In this document: piece after piece, positions 8,704 through 17,372 of the stretch | Numbering within the stretch: position 1 is the stretch's first letter | Layout: each line of letters begins with the position of its first letter | DNA from: a virus | Virus record (IMG/VR): IMGVR_UViG_3300002460_000061 | Coordinates: 1-43,356 of that record | Length of the DNA stretch: 43,356 nt | Direction: 5' to 3' (one strand) | Made by a program: the position numbers and the translations under genes | Notes under the pieces: model-generated | Seen by the model: only the letters and a program-made list of their open reading frames with translations | Database searches by the model: none | Told to the model about the DNA's origin: nothing

Positions 8704-9042
8704 TTAGGTTACTTTTCTGTATTTGATGTATCCTGTTACCTGTGTTGCGGCGGATAAATTCAAATTAAATGCAGAGTTAGAGGCACAGGTAAGTATTCCT
8801 TCAGGATCGTGAATAGTATTTTCCAAAACAAACGGTTGTCCCTCATCAAGAATTACCCTGAATCTTTCCGTTGAACCGCTTTTGAGGATTAAGGTTTGAG
8901 TTCCGCCATTTGGATTTACCAAAATAAAATCCACTGCCAAAAAAACACCCGCCCCCGGTGCCGCGATAATTTCGTTGTCTCCACTCGTAGAGGTATTTAT
9001 TCCTACAGATAACCTTTTATCGTTTGCATAAGGCATATACAT
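8704..9042 (-). CDS. Small beta-sandwich-like virion protein
   Basis: This 112-residue protein is rich in beta strands (NEIIAAPGAGVFLAVDFILV, GTQTLILKSGSTERFRVIL). It resembles in style the 169-residue protein next to it, and both may be decoration or fibre-associated folds. The start MYMPYAND allows either of two Met residues. No catalytic motif is seen. Confidence 0.55.
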   Translation of the reverse strand: MYMPYANDKRLSVGINTSTSGDNEIIAAPGAGVFLAVDFILVNPNGGTQTLILKSGSTERFRVILDEGQPFVLENTIHDPEGILTCASNSAFNLNLSAATQVTGYIKYRKVT

Positions 9043-9107
9043 AATTTAATTATCCCAATAGAAGCGGTTCTGCTTAAAAAGAGAGCCACCAAGAGAAAAA
9101 AAATCTA

Positions 9108-12100
9108 TTAAACAGTGGCAGAGAACGGGGTAACTTCTGTTCCAGAACAATGCGTAACACCCTTTACCAGCCACAAATCAGTCGCCACATCAACTAGTTC
9201 AAACCATTCACCTCTTATCACAGCAGAACCACTAGTGGTTCTATTAAGCGTGATGGTGTCATCACCAGCAGTAGCAATCCAAGGTTGCCCTAAATCAGGA
9301 GTATCCCCAGTGGATACTGCCCAAATTGTCCCCTCAATGGTATCGCTCGCATCGCCAACCTTAATTATGTGAGAGTTTGTGGTTGCAAGCACGGTAACAA
9401 GAAATTTAAGTACTGCACCTGTACCAGTTGCAACAGGTAAGGTAATTACCGACCCCGTAGCAGTATCAAGAGCGATAATTTTATCGCTGTGCAGGGCTAC
9501 CGTAGCTGATAAGGTAGAGCCACCCGCGACCAACCGTCCAGAAACATCACACGCTCTGTTTAGCTCCAATGCCGTAGCCGCAAGAGTAGTTGTACTGTCA
9601 TTGAGTGTCGTGTAGGTAAGCACACCAGTAACGAGTAATGTTTCATCAAAGACAACTGCGCCGTCATCAACTTTCAATCCTTCAACATTCGCGCCAGTTG
9701 CAGAAATATAAACCGCATAAGCTCCTGTCGTTCCTGCTCCTGTTCGTTGAGTAACAGACAAAACATTTGACGTGGCAGAAATACTGCCAGTTGAATCAAT
9801 GCTCACTACGTCAGCTCCAGCAACTAATACTCCCGTGTGTGCAATATCTATTGCATTGCCTTCTCCAGATACACCTGTACCCGCAGAGCTGATATAAATA
9901 GCCCTGCCAGCCACATTTGTACCCATTGCAAGGCTTATTGCCTCACCTGTCGCCGCAGAAGTCCCAAAGGTTACATCAAGTACATTTCCAGTAAATATGC
10001 TATCAATATCTACATTCCAGATATGTCCCGAACTTGTAGAGGTTGAGGTTATCTGAAAGACATCCACCGCACCCGCGCTAGAATCGGTAATGGTGAAAGC
10101 GTCTGCTGTTCTTGTTCCTGCTAATGTGTAGTTGCCGAGTTTTGCCGCTACGGCGTTAGTCATATTTACCTCAAATATCGTCCCGGTTGAGGCTTGATTA
10201 GTCGCAAAGTCAAATATATTTCCTGTATGAACACCACCTGTTATGTCAATGTCAATGAGTGGCGAGCAAGCCGCTCCTGTCAAAGTTGAAATATCAATGT
10301 TAAACAAAGTTCCACCCGCGCCTGAAGCAAACGTATGATCAAGAGTGAAAAGGAATAATTCCCCAGTTCTTGCACCAGCCGTATCAACAGTCATTACTTT
10401 TCCAGCAATATTAGACGAACCAGTTTCTAGGTGAACCAATCCGCCGGTAGTGCAAGCGCCAGTCGCAGAAACAGTAAGAACATGTCCTGTAAAAATACCA
10501 GTAGTTTGAGAGAATAAAACTATTCCATCAATGCTTCCTGTTTCTACTGTTACAAGGTCAATGATACTGTCGGTTCTTGCTCCCGCGCCTGTGATAACGA
10601 GCGCGCCGCCAGCCACATTATCAGCCATTACTACTTTTAGGGCATCTCCTGTATCAGCCGCTGAATAGGTAATATCTATAATATTTCCAGATCCAACTCC
10701 CGAAGAATTGATGTCAAAAACATGCTGTGTTCCAGTATTGGAGTCGTTGATTTCACAAAAATCAGTGTTCCCTAATGAATCATAGGTTACAGTAATTAAG
10801 TTTGCTGTTCTGGTGTCGCCCCCTGCATCCAAGAATAAAAACCGAGCCGCTACGCCTAAGTTCATGTCAATTGCCATTACATCGCCAGTTGCTGCCGCAC
10901 CAAGTGCAATATCAAGAACATTCCCCGTGTAAACCCCAGTAACGTCAATATCTATCCAAGGACTTGCGGAGGCACCAGTCATTGTAATATTGGCATCCAA
11001 AAATGTACCTCCTCCTCCCGAAGCAAATGTGCCATCAAAAGTTGCAAGAATTGTTGCAACTTCTCTTGCGCCCGCATGGTCAATGGTGATTGCCTTATAT
11101 GCAACACCAGCATCAAGGTCAAGATGTACAAGCCCCCCAGTTGTAGCCGCCGCAGATGAAGTGAGCGTAACAACATGTCCTGTAAAGACACCAGTTGCGT
11201 CTACCCTCATAATTCCGTCCACGCTTCCCGTTTCAGAGGTTGATACTTCAATAAGATTATCAGTGCGAATGCCCGCACCTGTGATGTTTAAAGCGGCTCC
11301 TGCGATGTTGTCCGCCATTACCACATTGATTGCGTTTCCTGTGTTTGCCGCAGAATAGGTAATGTCCAAAAAGTTACCCGAAGCAGTCCCTGAAATGTTT
11401 ACATCAATGTAAGCCGCGGAACCCGCACAGTCGGTGATAATTTCCACATATGGCTGTGTGCGTGTTTCTGTCGTGGTGTCTTGAATGCGAAGCGAAGTCG
11501 CCGCAACTGCCCCATCCATGTCCAAGAGAATTAAATTTCCTGTTGCCGCCGCAGAAGTAACAATGCTCAAGACATCTCCAGTATAAACACCAGAAACATC
11601 TATATTGATAATATCAACATTTCCTGTCGAAGAATCAGCGATTGCAATTGCATTATCTGTTCTTACTCCAGTTCCGCGAGTGATTAAAATACCTCCTGTT
11701 GAAAGACCAGCCGCGTTGTCAAATGTCAAAGATATTGCATTGCCTCCTGGCGAACCAGTGTAAGAATTTGTGTAATCAAGTCCCGTGCAAGCACCTGAAC
11801 CCGAGGCATTTATGTCAATAACACTGTGCGTTCCAGTAGAATCCGCAGTAATTAAAAAATCCGCTGCTGTTCTTGCACCCGCCGCGTTATCAACGTGAAT
11901 TGCGGTTGCACCTACGGCAGAGGTCATATCAAGATTTATAGCCCTGCCTGTATGCGCCGCCGAAAACACTATCTCAATGACATCTCCTGAACCAGCTCCT
12001 GACTTATTTATAGTCAAAACATTTAACGCTCCAGCCGAAGCGTCATTAAACACAATAGCTCCGTCATCTATAGTGATGGTATGTCCTGAACCATAACTTG

Positions 12101-12314
12101 CATCCAGCGAACCGCCAGCTCCCGCCGCACCTAATGTTGTAATGCTTGTTTTATTCCAAAAAACAAGCTGGTTTGAAGAATTGGTATACAATCCCCAGCC
12201 TTTTGAATCATTCACCAGGGGATTTGACGAATGCGATTTATCAAAACGTAATATACCTCCCCGTAAATTTATATTTCTCGGAGTGGAATATGATTTACTT
12301 GCTATAGTTGCCAT
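9108..12314 (-). CDS. Large repetitive beta-solenoid tail-fibre-like protein
   Basis: The ATG at 12312-12314 gives 1068 residues (MATIASKSYSTPRNINLRGG). A longer GTG start at 12362 adds 16 residues and has no better leader. After a short N-terminal module (GWGLYTNSSNQLVFWN), most of the protein consists of more than ten imperfect repeats of roughly 60-70 residues. Recurrent elements are GNVLDIxxSAAATG, LDMxxAVAA and ITGAGxRTDxIxE. The regular short strands predict a long beta-solenoid. The C-terminus (TITLNRTTSGSAVIRGEWFE) is a non-repetitive cap. Repetitive solenoids of this kind form trimeric fibres in phages. The repeats make this gene prone to recombination and misassembly. Confidence 0.75.
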   Translation of the reverse strand: MATIASKSYSTPRNINLRGGILRFDKSHSSNPLVNDSKGWGLYTNSSNQLVFWNKTSITTLGAAGAGGSLDASYGSGHTITIDDGAIVFNDASAGALNVLTINKSGAGSGDVIEIVFSAAHTGRAINLDMTSAVGATAIHVDNAAGARTAADFLITADSTGTHSVIDINASGSGACTGLDYTNSYTGSPGGNAISLTFDNAAGLSTGGILITRGTGVRTDNAIAIADSSTGNVDIINIDVSGVYTGDVLSIVTSAAATGNLILLDMDGAVAATSLRIQDTTTETRTQPYVEIITDCAGSAAYIDVNISGTASGNFLDITYSAANTGNAINVVMADNIAGAALNITGAGIRTDNLIEVSTSETGSVDGIMRVDATGVFTGHVVTLTSSAAATTGGLVHLDLDAGVAYKAITIDHAGAREVATILATFDGTFASGGGGTFLDANITMTGASASPWIDIDVTGVYTGNVLDIALGAAATGDVMAIDMNLGVAARFLFLDAGGDTRTANLITVTYDSLGNTDFCEINDSNTGTQHVFDINSSGVGSGNIIDITYSAADTGDALKVVMADNVAGGALVITGAGARTDSIIDLVTVETGSIDGIVLFSQTTGIFTGHVLTVSATGACTTGGLVHLETGSSNIAGKVMTVDTAGARTGELFLFTLDHTFASGAGGTLFNIDISTLTGAACSPLIDIDITGGVHTGNIFDFATNQASTGTIFEVNMTNAVAAKLGNYTLAGTRTADAFTITDSSAGAVDVFQITSTSTSSGHIWNVDIDSIFTGNVLDVTFGTSAATGEAISLAMGTNVAGRAIYISSAGTGVSGEGNAIDIAHTGVLVAGADVVSIDSTGSISATSNVLSVTQRTGAGTTGAYAVYISATGANVEGLKVDDGAVVFDETLLVTGVLTYTTLNDSTTTLAATALELNRACDVSGRLVAGGSTLSATVALHSDKIIALDTATGSVITLPVATGTGAVLKFLVTVLATTNSHIIKVGDASDTIEGTIWAVSTGDTPDLGQPWIATAGDDTITLNRTTSGSAVIRGEWFELVDVATDLWLVKGVTHCSGTEVTPFSATV

Positions 12315-12396
12315 AAAATTGTTAAGGGTCGGGTGTATAGAATATTGGGGTATTCCCCTCACCCACTTCCCGCCCTTATAAAGTTAAAATTATTAA

Positions 12397-13395
12397 CTAT
12401 GATGTTGTGCTGTCTCCCGCGCTGAATACCCATGTCCGTGTCACGTCATTGTGTCCCTGCTGAAAGAGAGTATGTCCTGTGAATTGCATTTCACGAGTTT
12501 TTGCAACGATATTTACAGGGTCAACATTATTTCCCTCTGATTCTATGTGTTGAAATCCGTATCTATCTGTGAGTGCCGTTGAAGAATCAAACATTCCCCA
12601 ATAAGCATCTTGAGAAAAAAACGGAGAATCAATAATCTTAAACGGAGGAGTTCCCGCACCATCGTTATCGTTTGACTCTGGAATTTGTCCTTTTTTGATT
12701 GCACCTAAAATTTCCATTGCTTTCATATGGACTGAAGAACCAGTCTTACAGACGAGTGTGTCTAAGCGTGCTGGGTCTGGATTTCCTCTTGGGTCAACAA
12801 ACAAAGAGGCTGTTCTGATTGCCGCCTTATATCCCGAATAATCAAATGGCAAAGAATAAGTCGTACCATCGTAAATAACATTATTCATGTTTGATCCCCC
12901 ACTCTCACTCGTATGAGCCGTACTCCACGGTTCAAGCCCGTCTCCGCCTGTGACCGTAATGGTTGTACTTTTCCCTACACCTGAATGCGCATAGGTTGTA
13001 TTAAACCCATTGGTAATCCGTTCAGACGCCAACTTTTCTTTTTTACGGCTTAATGACCGATTTATTTCCTGCGATATGTTTTCAAGATTTCGTTTTTTAA
13101 TCGCAAACTTCCAAGTCATATATGACATTGGATACATCACATGAACTTGTTGCTGTGTATACGTTTGGTCATATCCCTGCACAGGCACGTCTTCCAACAT
13201 TTCCGCATTTTCTGTTGTAAATTCTGCCTCTTTCAAACCAGAAAGAGATGAATCCTTCTCTATGTAATCTTCGGTAGTGCGGAAGTTGTAATACTTCTTA
13301 AACTGCATATCTATTTCCGCGTCTTTTTTGAAGATTTTTTGTATTGCCAGATTAGTCGCATCGGCAACTTGTCCTAAATTTAGTGGTGAAGCCAT
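12397..13395 (-). CDS. Major capsid protein
   Basis: A start at ATG 13393-13395 gives 332 residues (MASPLNLGQVADATNLAIQK). An upstream TTG would add 12 hydrophobic residues and is rejected. The N-terminal helix, the middle region with VMYPMSYMTWKFAIKK and the C-terminal block (KIIDSPFFSQDAYWGMFDS, MQFTGHTLFQQGHNDVTRTW) follow the pattern of HK97-fold capsid proteins of phages with separate scaffold genes. It lies directly after the decoration-type and scaffold genes. The leader is AAATTTATATGG, with no Shine-Dalgarno sequence. Confidence 0.8.
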   Translation of the reverse strand: MASPLNLGQVADATNLAIQKIFKKDAEIDMQFKKYYNFRTTEDYIEKDSSLSGLKEAEFTTENAEMLEDVPVQGYDQTYTQQQVHVMYPMSYMTWKFAIKKRNLENISQEINRSLSRKKEKLASERITNGFNTTYAHSGVGKSTTITVTGGDGLEPWSTAHTSESGGSNMNNVIYDGTTYSLPFDYSGYKAAIRTASLFVDPRGNPDPARLDTLVCKTGSSVHMKAMEILGAIKKGQIPESNDNDGAGTPPFKIIDSPFFSQDAYWGMFDSSTALTDRYGFQHIESEGNNVDPVNIVAKTREMQFTGHTLFQQGHNDVTRTWVFSAGDSTTS

Positions 13396-13436
13396 ATAAA
13401 TTTTTAAAACAAAAATAAAACAATAAGACAAAAGCC

Positions 13437-13862
13437 TTATGCTCTATCCTGTCGTGTTACAAACTCAATAATAATTTCCTTGTCTCCTACCGCTCCTAAT
13501 GTATCAACCTGCATAATAATCGCGGCGTCTGATGTGGAATCAGTTCCTGTGTTGTTCACAGTATTCTCATCGGTCAAAACCATGCGATGAAACCTATGCT
13601 CGGCATTGCTGTTATTCGCACTGCCTACTTTAAATTTGTCCTTATCTATAATTTTCTGATACTTTACCTTGGTATCCGATGTGGTCGTTGCCTCTGCCGT
13701 AATTCCAAGTACATCTTCCATTGAAGTAGTTGATGTTGCTTTAATTGCAACAAAGTTGGTTCGGTCGTAAGCGAGGCAATCTCCAACTACCAAAGCAAGA
13801 GACGATATGGTTGTGTCATCAAATCCTCTGTCGCTCCCTGAAATACGTTCAAATCCCGCCAT
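13437..13862 (-). CDS. Capsid decoration/stabilisation-like protein
   Basis: This 141-residue beta-rich protein lies 41 bases upstream of the major capsid gene and downstream of the scaffold gene, the usual place of a head decoration protein. It has GDCLAYDRTNFVAIKATSTT and VDTLGAVGDKEIIIEFVT, reminiscent of small capsid-stabilising proteins. The same leader type (AAATTTATATGG) precedes it. Function is inferred from gene order. Confidence 0.65.
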   Translation of the reverse strand: MAGFERISGSDRGFDDTTISSLALVVGDCLAYDRTNFVAIKATSTTSMEDVLGITAEATTTSDTKVKYQKIIDKDKFKVGSANNSNAEHRFHRMVLTDENTVNNTGTDSTSDAAIIMQVDTLGAVGDKEIIIEFVTRQDRA

Positions 13863-13888
13863 ATAAATTTTGCATTAAAATTAAAAAA

Positions 13889-13905
13889 GGCTCGTGTAAC
13901 GAGCC
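13889..13905 (-). terminator. Intrinsic terminator/attenuator between scaffold and capsid genes
   Basis: The perfect 6-bp stem GGCTCG/CGAGCC with loop TGTAA is followed on the minus strand by six T residues. It would reduce read-through from the scaffold gene, or set the ratio of scaffold to capsid transcripts. The plus-strand side has only a weak T run. Confidence 0.7.
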
Positions 13906-13935
13906 TTCTTAAATGTTTTTGCGTTATGTTACACG

Positions 13936-14763
13936 TTAAAAATCATCTTCACTAAAACCCTTAAATTGCACTCCACCAGAAACAAAATTTGTCGGAACAT
14001 TACTTTTAGGTTTTCCCTGTGATGATGAAACCGTGCCTCCTGAATGTGAAACGCTTTTAATTTTTTGGGTTTGCGCGTTAAGATTATTTTTTTGTGATTC
14101 TTTAGTCGGAATTTCAGATACTCCCAATTCTTCCGATACGTCTCTATGAACCTTCACAAAAATGTTCTTAATCTGTGAAGGAGTTTTTGATGAAAGATTA
14201 TAATCAGATTTTATAATTTGATTGAATAATCCCCACCGAACATCGTTTATGTCGTTTTCCGCTTTGTATTCCGCATGTTCATTTAAAAACTCATCAAGAA
14301 AATTATTTACGGCGCTCGCATAGGTATGTTCTTTTTTGACATATCCCTTCTGTTCCGCAAGAACATCTATCGCTTCCTCCATTACCCTTAACTCATCTTC
14401 AGTATAAGATTCTTTTAATTTTTCAAGTCGTTCATTGGTGGAAGATGATACTGTCTCTGGAGGTTCAGCAATGTTTTCTATAATCTCTTTCTTGTTTTTT
14501 TCGCGGAGACGTTCACGCAAACGCTCATTCTCTTTACGCAAACCAAATTCTCTGTTCGTTTCACCCTCAATCGGCTTTTTTGGCAAAGAACTATCAGGAA
14601 TTTCTTCCTGTTTTTTCTGGATAATTGGTAATGTTTTTTCTTGTTCAAAAATATCAGGAGGAACTTCTACTATAATTTCGTCATCATCTTCTGTTTCCTC
14701 CTCAATAGGAGTTATTTCTTCAACACCATGATCAATTTCCAGCTCTCTGTTTTTTTGCTCCAT
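13936..14763 (-). CDS. Capsid scaffolding protein
   Basis: This 275-residue protein is very acidic at the N-terminus (EEITPIEEETEDDDEIIVEV). It has a coiled-coil-prone centre (RKENERLRERLREKNKKEII) and a Ser/Lys-rich tail ending VQFKGFSEDDF. Composition, length and position immediately upstream of the capsid genes fit a scaffold that guides procapsid assembly and is then removed. No protease gene is recognised next to it. Confidence 0.75.
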   Translation of the reverse strand: MEQKNRELEIDHGVEEITPIEEETEDDDEIIVEVPPDIFEQEKTLPIIQKKQEEIPDSSLPKKPIEGETNREFGLRKENERLRERLREKNKKEIIENIAEPPETVSSSTNERLEKLKESYTEDELRVMEEAIDVLAEQKGYVKKEHTYASAVNNFLDEFLNEHAEYKAENDINDVRWGLFNQIIKSDYNLSSKTPSQIKNIFVKVHRDVSEELGVSEIPTKESQKNNLNAQTQKIKSVSHSGGTVSSSQGKPKSNVPTNFVSGGVQFKGFSEDDF

Positions 14764-14785
14764 ATTTTTACTTCCGTTATTTTGA

Positions 14786-15004
14786 GTTCCCCGAAGACGG
14801 GAACATGGGCAAAGGTCTTTATTTAAAAATAAAGGTTTTACTTCTTTTTTTTACTTCTTTGAAGATAAGAAGGCTTTTTTAAAACAAATACCCCTGCTTT
14901 CAAAGCAGGGGTATAAGGCGAATACTCTTTTAAACAACATTGATGGTGAATGTCAAAAGCGTAATCGCCTCAAACCTCTTTTTTGAAGAGCCATCAATGT
15001 TGTT
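14786..15004 (-). other. Chain of strong RNA hairpins in a non-coding gap
   Basis: The 272-base gap upstream of the scaffold gene has no gene but holds four stems. They are GTTCCC/GGGAAC at 14786-14804; CTTTATTT/AAATAAAG at 14817-14834; a 13-base inverted repeat ATACCCCTGCTTT/AAAGCAGGGGTAT at 14888-14914; and a 14-bp stem AACAACATTGATGG/CCATCAATGTTGTT at 14933-15004. The last stem encloses about 44 bases that include a small CTCTT/AAGAG hairpin. The 14888-14914 stem is followed on the minus strand by ATTTGTTTT and could terminate transcription. The set may be a processing, attenuation or leader element for the head genes. Confidence 0.7.
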
Positions 15005-15035
15005 ATAAGTTTTCAAGTTTTTCTTGTCTTTTTTA

Positions 15036-15377
15036 TTATTCTTGTTTTTTCGCTTCCTCAAGTTTTTCTTTCAGCGGAGTAACCGTTCGCACTTCGTCCA
15101 TTGCCCAGTCAGCTTTTTTGTCTTTTTCCTCAATAGAAGAGACAAGCAGTGTAAATTGCTCATCAGACAATTCAATTTCTTTCTCATAATCCGTGTCTTT
15201 CCATGTAATCTGATTCCCTGTGGACACCAACCCCACTTTTTCTCTTTCTTCCTGCAAAACGGCGATTTTATCAGTAATTTTGAGAGCGAGATTAAGCGTT
15301 TCAAGTGTTCCTTTTTTTTGATTCAGAATAGATAAAATCACTAAACGCTCCCCTATTTTCAATGATACTTTCTTCAT
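15036..15377 (-). CDS. Hypothetical protein
   Basis: This 113-residue protein has a strand (KKVSLKIGERLVILSIL), a long helical middle (LALKITDKIAVLQEEREKV) and a charged C-terminal helix. No family is recognised. It lies in the head-gene part of the late operon, upstream of the hairpin-rich gap. Confidence 0.55.
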   Translation of the reverse strand: MKKVSLKIGERLVILSILNQKKGTLETLNLALKITDKIAVLQEEREKVGLVSTGNQITWKDTDYEKEIELSDEQFTLLVSSIEEKDKKADWAMDEVRTVTPLKEKLEEAKKQE

Positions 15378-15407
15378 AAAATATATTTTAAATGTAATTA
15401 AATATTA

Positions 15408-15602
15408 TTATTTTACATTATTTCTTTCTATCATTCCTTGTATGTCTTTCATTGTATCCATAATCTCTTCCATTTTGTACATCATATCGCTCATTTCAGG
15501 TTTTTTCGCAGACATTTTCTTTGATTTATTTCCTTCAGGTATTGACCTCATAAACCCATTGGTTGTTTTAACGTCCCTTCCGATGTGTTTTGCGTGTTTC
15601 AT
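15408..15602 (-). CDS. Small Met/Lys-rich hypothetical protein
   Basis: This 64-residue protein has a basic N-terminus (MKHAKHIGRDVKTTNG) and a helical C-terminal half rich in Met, Asp and Glu (MSDMMYKMEEIMDTMKDI). Function is unknown. It is followed 30 bases later by the next late gene. Confidence 0.5.
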   Translation of the reverse strand: MKHAKHIGRDVKTTNGFMRSIPEGNKSKKMSAKKPEMSDMMYKMEEIMDTMKDIQGMIERNNVK

Positions 15603-15605
15603 GGA

Positions 15606-16139
15606 TTAAGTTTTTAAATTATATTTTTTGTCATACCGCAAGTTTTGCGCCACGAGTTTACACCAATCCTCTATTCCTTTTGCGATGTTGTGCGCAGACA
15701 AGGCCTTGCTTCTTAAATCTTGTTTATAAAATTGTTTCTCCGCATCCGACCTGTTAGAGAAATTCCCTGGTACAAAAATTGTGAACATAATACCTCCCTT
15801 TTCTCTTCCTTTCTCATCGGTTTCTGGAAAATTTAATCTCGCTTCAAATCCGTCAGACGTATCAAAAATTTTCTCAAAAACTTTCTGGTACTGACTTGGC
15901 ATAAACGAATTTTCGTCTCCCGATCCTTGCGGCTCTGTACTTGGATTGTCTTTAAGTTTCCCCGCCTGTTGATTTTCTAAAATATCTAAAATGCGATTTT
16001 GTGTATTCTCTACTGATTTTTTAAAATCTTCAAATTCTTGTTTAGAAATAACTTGATTGCCTTCCTGCTCTCCTCCATTATCAATATCTTGAACTTGTTT
16101 TTTTGGTCGTCCTCTTTTTTCTTTTTGCTCTATATCCAT
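15606..16139 (-). CDS. Hypothetical protein with AT-hook-like N-terminus
   Basis: A start at ATG 16137-16139 gives 177 residues (MDIEQKEKRGRPKKQ); the longer TTG start is rejected. KRGRPKK resembles an AT-hook, which binds the minor groove of AT-rich DNA. It is followed by a helical region and a C-terminal domain (GGIMFTIFVPGNFSNRSDAE) without a known match. DNA binding is inferred from the short motif alone. Confidence 0.55.
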   Translation of the reverse strand: MDIEQKEKRGRPKKQVQDIDNGGEQEGNQVISKQEFEDFKKSVENTQNRILDILENQQAGKLKDNPSTEPQGSGDENSFMPSQYQKVFEKIFDTSDGFEARLNFPETDEKGREKGGIMFTIFVPGNFSNRSDAEKQFYKQDLRSKALSAHNIAKGIEDWCKLVAQNLRYDKKYNLKT

Positions 16140-16266
16140 ATAAAATTTATTTTTTGCCCCCCCTGCAGAGAGGACAAAAAAAAGAAGCAACTATAAACAC
16201 AAAAATAATTTCCTTTTTGTATTTAAAAATTGCTTCAAGTTAATAATATCATTATATTTAAAAGTG

Positions 16267-16644
16267 TCAAATACCATGTTTTTTTTTCATTAAATTTTTA
16301 CGATTATCCAAAACAATTTTCTGGATTGTCATAGTCGGGATAAAAATACTGTAATCATGGTATAAAATCTCTCCTTTTTTCATGTCTTTTTTCAACCGTA
16401 GCTTTAATCTTCTGTTAAACCGTTCAGTTTGTGTGCTTTGGACTGGGATAATTGACTCTTTTTGTTCTTCTGTAGAAAAGAGGAAAAGGATTTGAAAAAT
16501 ATGCTCTCTATCAACAATCACTGACTGTTTTTTCCCCCCGTCATAAACAGTAAAACGGAACTTTTGCGCTGGTTTAACCGCTTCATTCCAATTTGCTTCA
16601 ATCGTTAATGCCCCGTCTTTGAATTGAACGTAATCGTCAATCAT
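16267..16644 (-). CDS. Hypothetical protein, 5' end duplicated upstream
   Basis: This 125-residue protein begins MIDDYVQFKDGALTIEANW. Its first 57 bases are repeated exactly 300 bp upstream. It contains a beta-rich half (FRFTVYDGGKKQSVIVDREH) and a basic stretch (RFNRRLKLRLKKDMKKGE). The start codon overlaps the stop of the upstream one-helix membrane gene (ATGA). Function is unknown. Confidence 0.55.
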   Translation of the reverse strand: MIDDYVQFKDGALTIEANWNEAVKPAQKFRFTVYDGGKKQSVIVDREHIFQILFLFSTEEQKESIIPVQSTQTERFNRRLKLRLKKDMKKGEILYHDYSIFIPTMTIQKIVLDNRKNLMKKKHGI

Positions 16645-16867
16645 CTTTTATCTCTTTAAACTCTTTAAAAGATTCTTCTAGCATAATCAAACGAATTTCA
16701 AAGTTAATAACTTTTTTAGCGTTAATATCTTTTTCAGATTCAAATTTGTAAGCTACCCATACAACAAAAGCAATACACAAAAAAAGAATAGCTGATACAA
16801 ATAATTGTTTTAAAATTTCTATCCTTTTCTCTAACCTTTGCTGATATAAATAATAAATAGATTCCAT
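16637..16867 (-). CDS. One-helix membrane protein A
   Basis: This 76-residue protein has a basic helical N-terminus (YLYQQRLEKRIEILKQ), one membrane segment at about residues 22-41 (LFVSAILFLCIAFVVWVA) and a charged tail. Its stop overlaps the ATG of the 125-residue gene. It lies inside the 300-bp block bounded by the 57-bp repeats. Function is unknown. Confidence 0.55.
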   Translation of the reverse strand: MESIYYLYQQRLEKRIEILKQLFVSAILFLCIAFVVWVAYKFESEKDINAKKVINFEIRLIMLEESFKEFKEIKDD

Positions 16868-16869
16868 AT

Positions 16870-16944
16870 TTAATTATAAATTTTTAGCCAATTTGCTTCA
16901 ATCGTTAATGCCCCGTCTTTGAATTGAACGTAATCGTCAATCAT
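16870..16944 (-). pseudogene. Truncated copy of the start of the 125-residue gene
   Basis: ATG 16942-16944 opens a 24-codon frame whose first 19 codons are identical to those of the downstream gene (MIDDYVQFKDGALTIEANW). It then runs into LKIYN and a stop, within sequence that matches the 3' end of the 75-residue gene. It overlaps the stop of membrane protein B by ATGA, as the full-length gene does with membrane protein A. It is best read as a leftover of cassette insertion. Confidence 0.7.
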
Positions 16945-17138
16945 TTTTTTATATTTATATCATATTTGCAGTCTCTCAAGAGTAATCCCATCTTCTCCGC
17001 ACTATATTCCAAGACGTGGTCTTGTATATATTCTTCTTCTTTAAGCTCTTTTTTAATTTCTCTAAAAATTAAAGCTACAAACAGAGAAACCAATACAGAA
17101 ACAGTAGTTGATAACAATAAAAGTTTAAAAATATTCAT
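16941..17138 (-). CDS. One-helix membrane protein B
   Basis: This 65-residue protein has an N-terminal hydrophobic segment (LLLLSTTVSVLVSLFVALIF, about residues 6-25) and then a charged helix. Its gene position and the 3' overlap with the duplicated ATG mirror those of membrane protein A. The two may be alternative versions of the same slot in the operon, although their sequences are not obviously homologous. Confidence 0.55.
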   Translation of the reverse strand: MNIFKLLLLSTTVSVLVSLFVALIFREIKKELKEEEYIQDHVLEYSAEKMGLLLRDCKYDINIKK

Positions 17139-17140
17139 AA

Positions 17141-17368
17141 TTATAAATTTTTAGCCAATTCCTCTAAATCGCTGAAAAATTGCTCTAAATATCTCTTGCC
17201 TCCTTCTGCTTCAGCTAAATACCACATCGTATCAAACTCCGTATCTCGTTTTGCACTCGGTGAACCAAAATTTATCTCTTTGAAATCTCTCAAAAATTCT
17301 TCCATCGCAGACCAACGCGGGTCTTGCATAAGCCCTAAAAGTTGTTGTGCTGTCCGTTTGTCTACCAT
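17141..17368 (-). CDS. Small virion-operon protein
   Basis: This 75-residue acidic helical protein (RTAQQLLGLMQDPRWSAMEE, FFSDLEELAKNL) is of a type frequently found beside portal genes in environmental phages. I cannot assign a function. It starts 4 bases after the upstream stop and ends two bases before the next gene. Confidence 0.55.
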   Translation of the reverse strand: MVDKRTAQQLLGLMQDPRWSAMEEFLRDFKEINFGSPSAKRDTEFDTMWYLAEAEGGKRYLEQFFSDLEELAKNL

Positions 17369-17372
17369 AATT

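Larger units (their letters stand above)
16588..16944. repeat. 57-bp direct repeat marking a 300-bp cassette
   Basis: Bases 16588-16644 and 16888-16944 are identical over 57 bp, at an offset of exactly 300. A second pair of 23-bp identities (16871-16893 and 17138-17160) borders the same block. The copies correspond to the 5' end of the 125-residue gene and the 3' end of the 75-residue gene. An extra block carrying a one-helix membrane gene was evidently inserted or duplicated here. Confidence 0.9.

Noticed and set aside
9115-11358. Several plus-strand ORFs opposite the fibre gene
   Set aside because: They are shadows of the repetitive, stop-poor fibre coding sequence.
16630-16640. GTAATCGTCAA matches 11 bases of the first mini-array spacer (also at 16930-16940)
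   Set aside because: An 11-base match is expected by chance in a window of this size; it covers the middle of the spacer and not the seed end.
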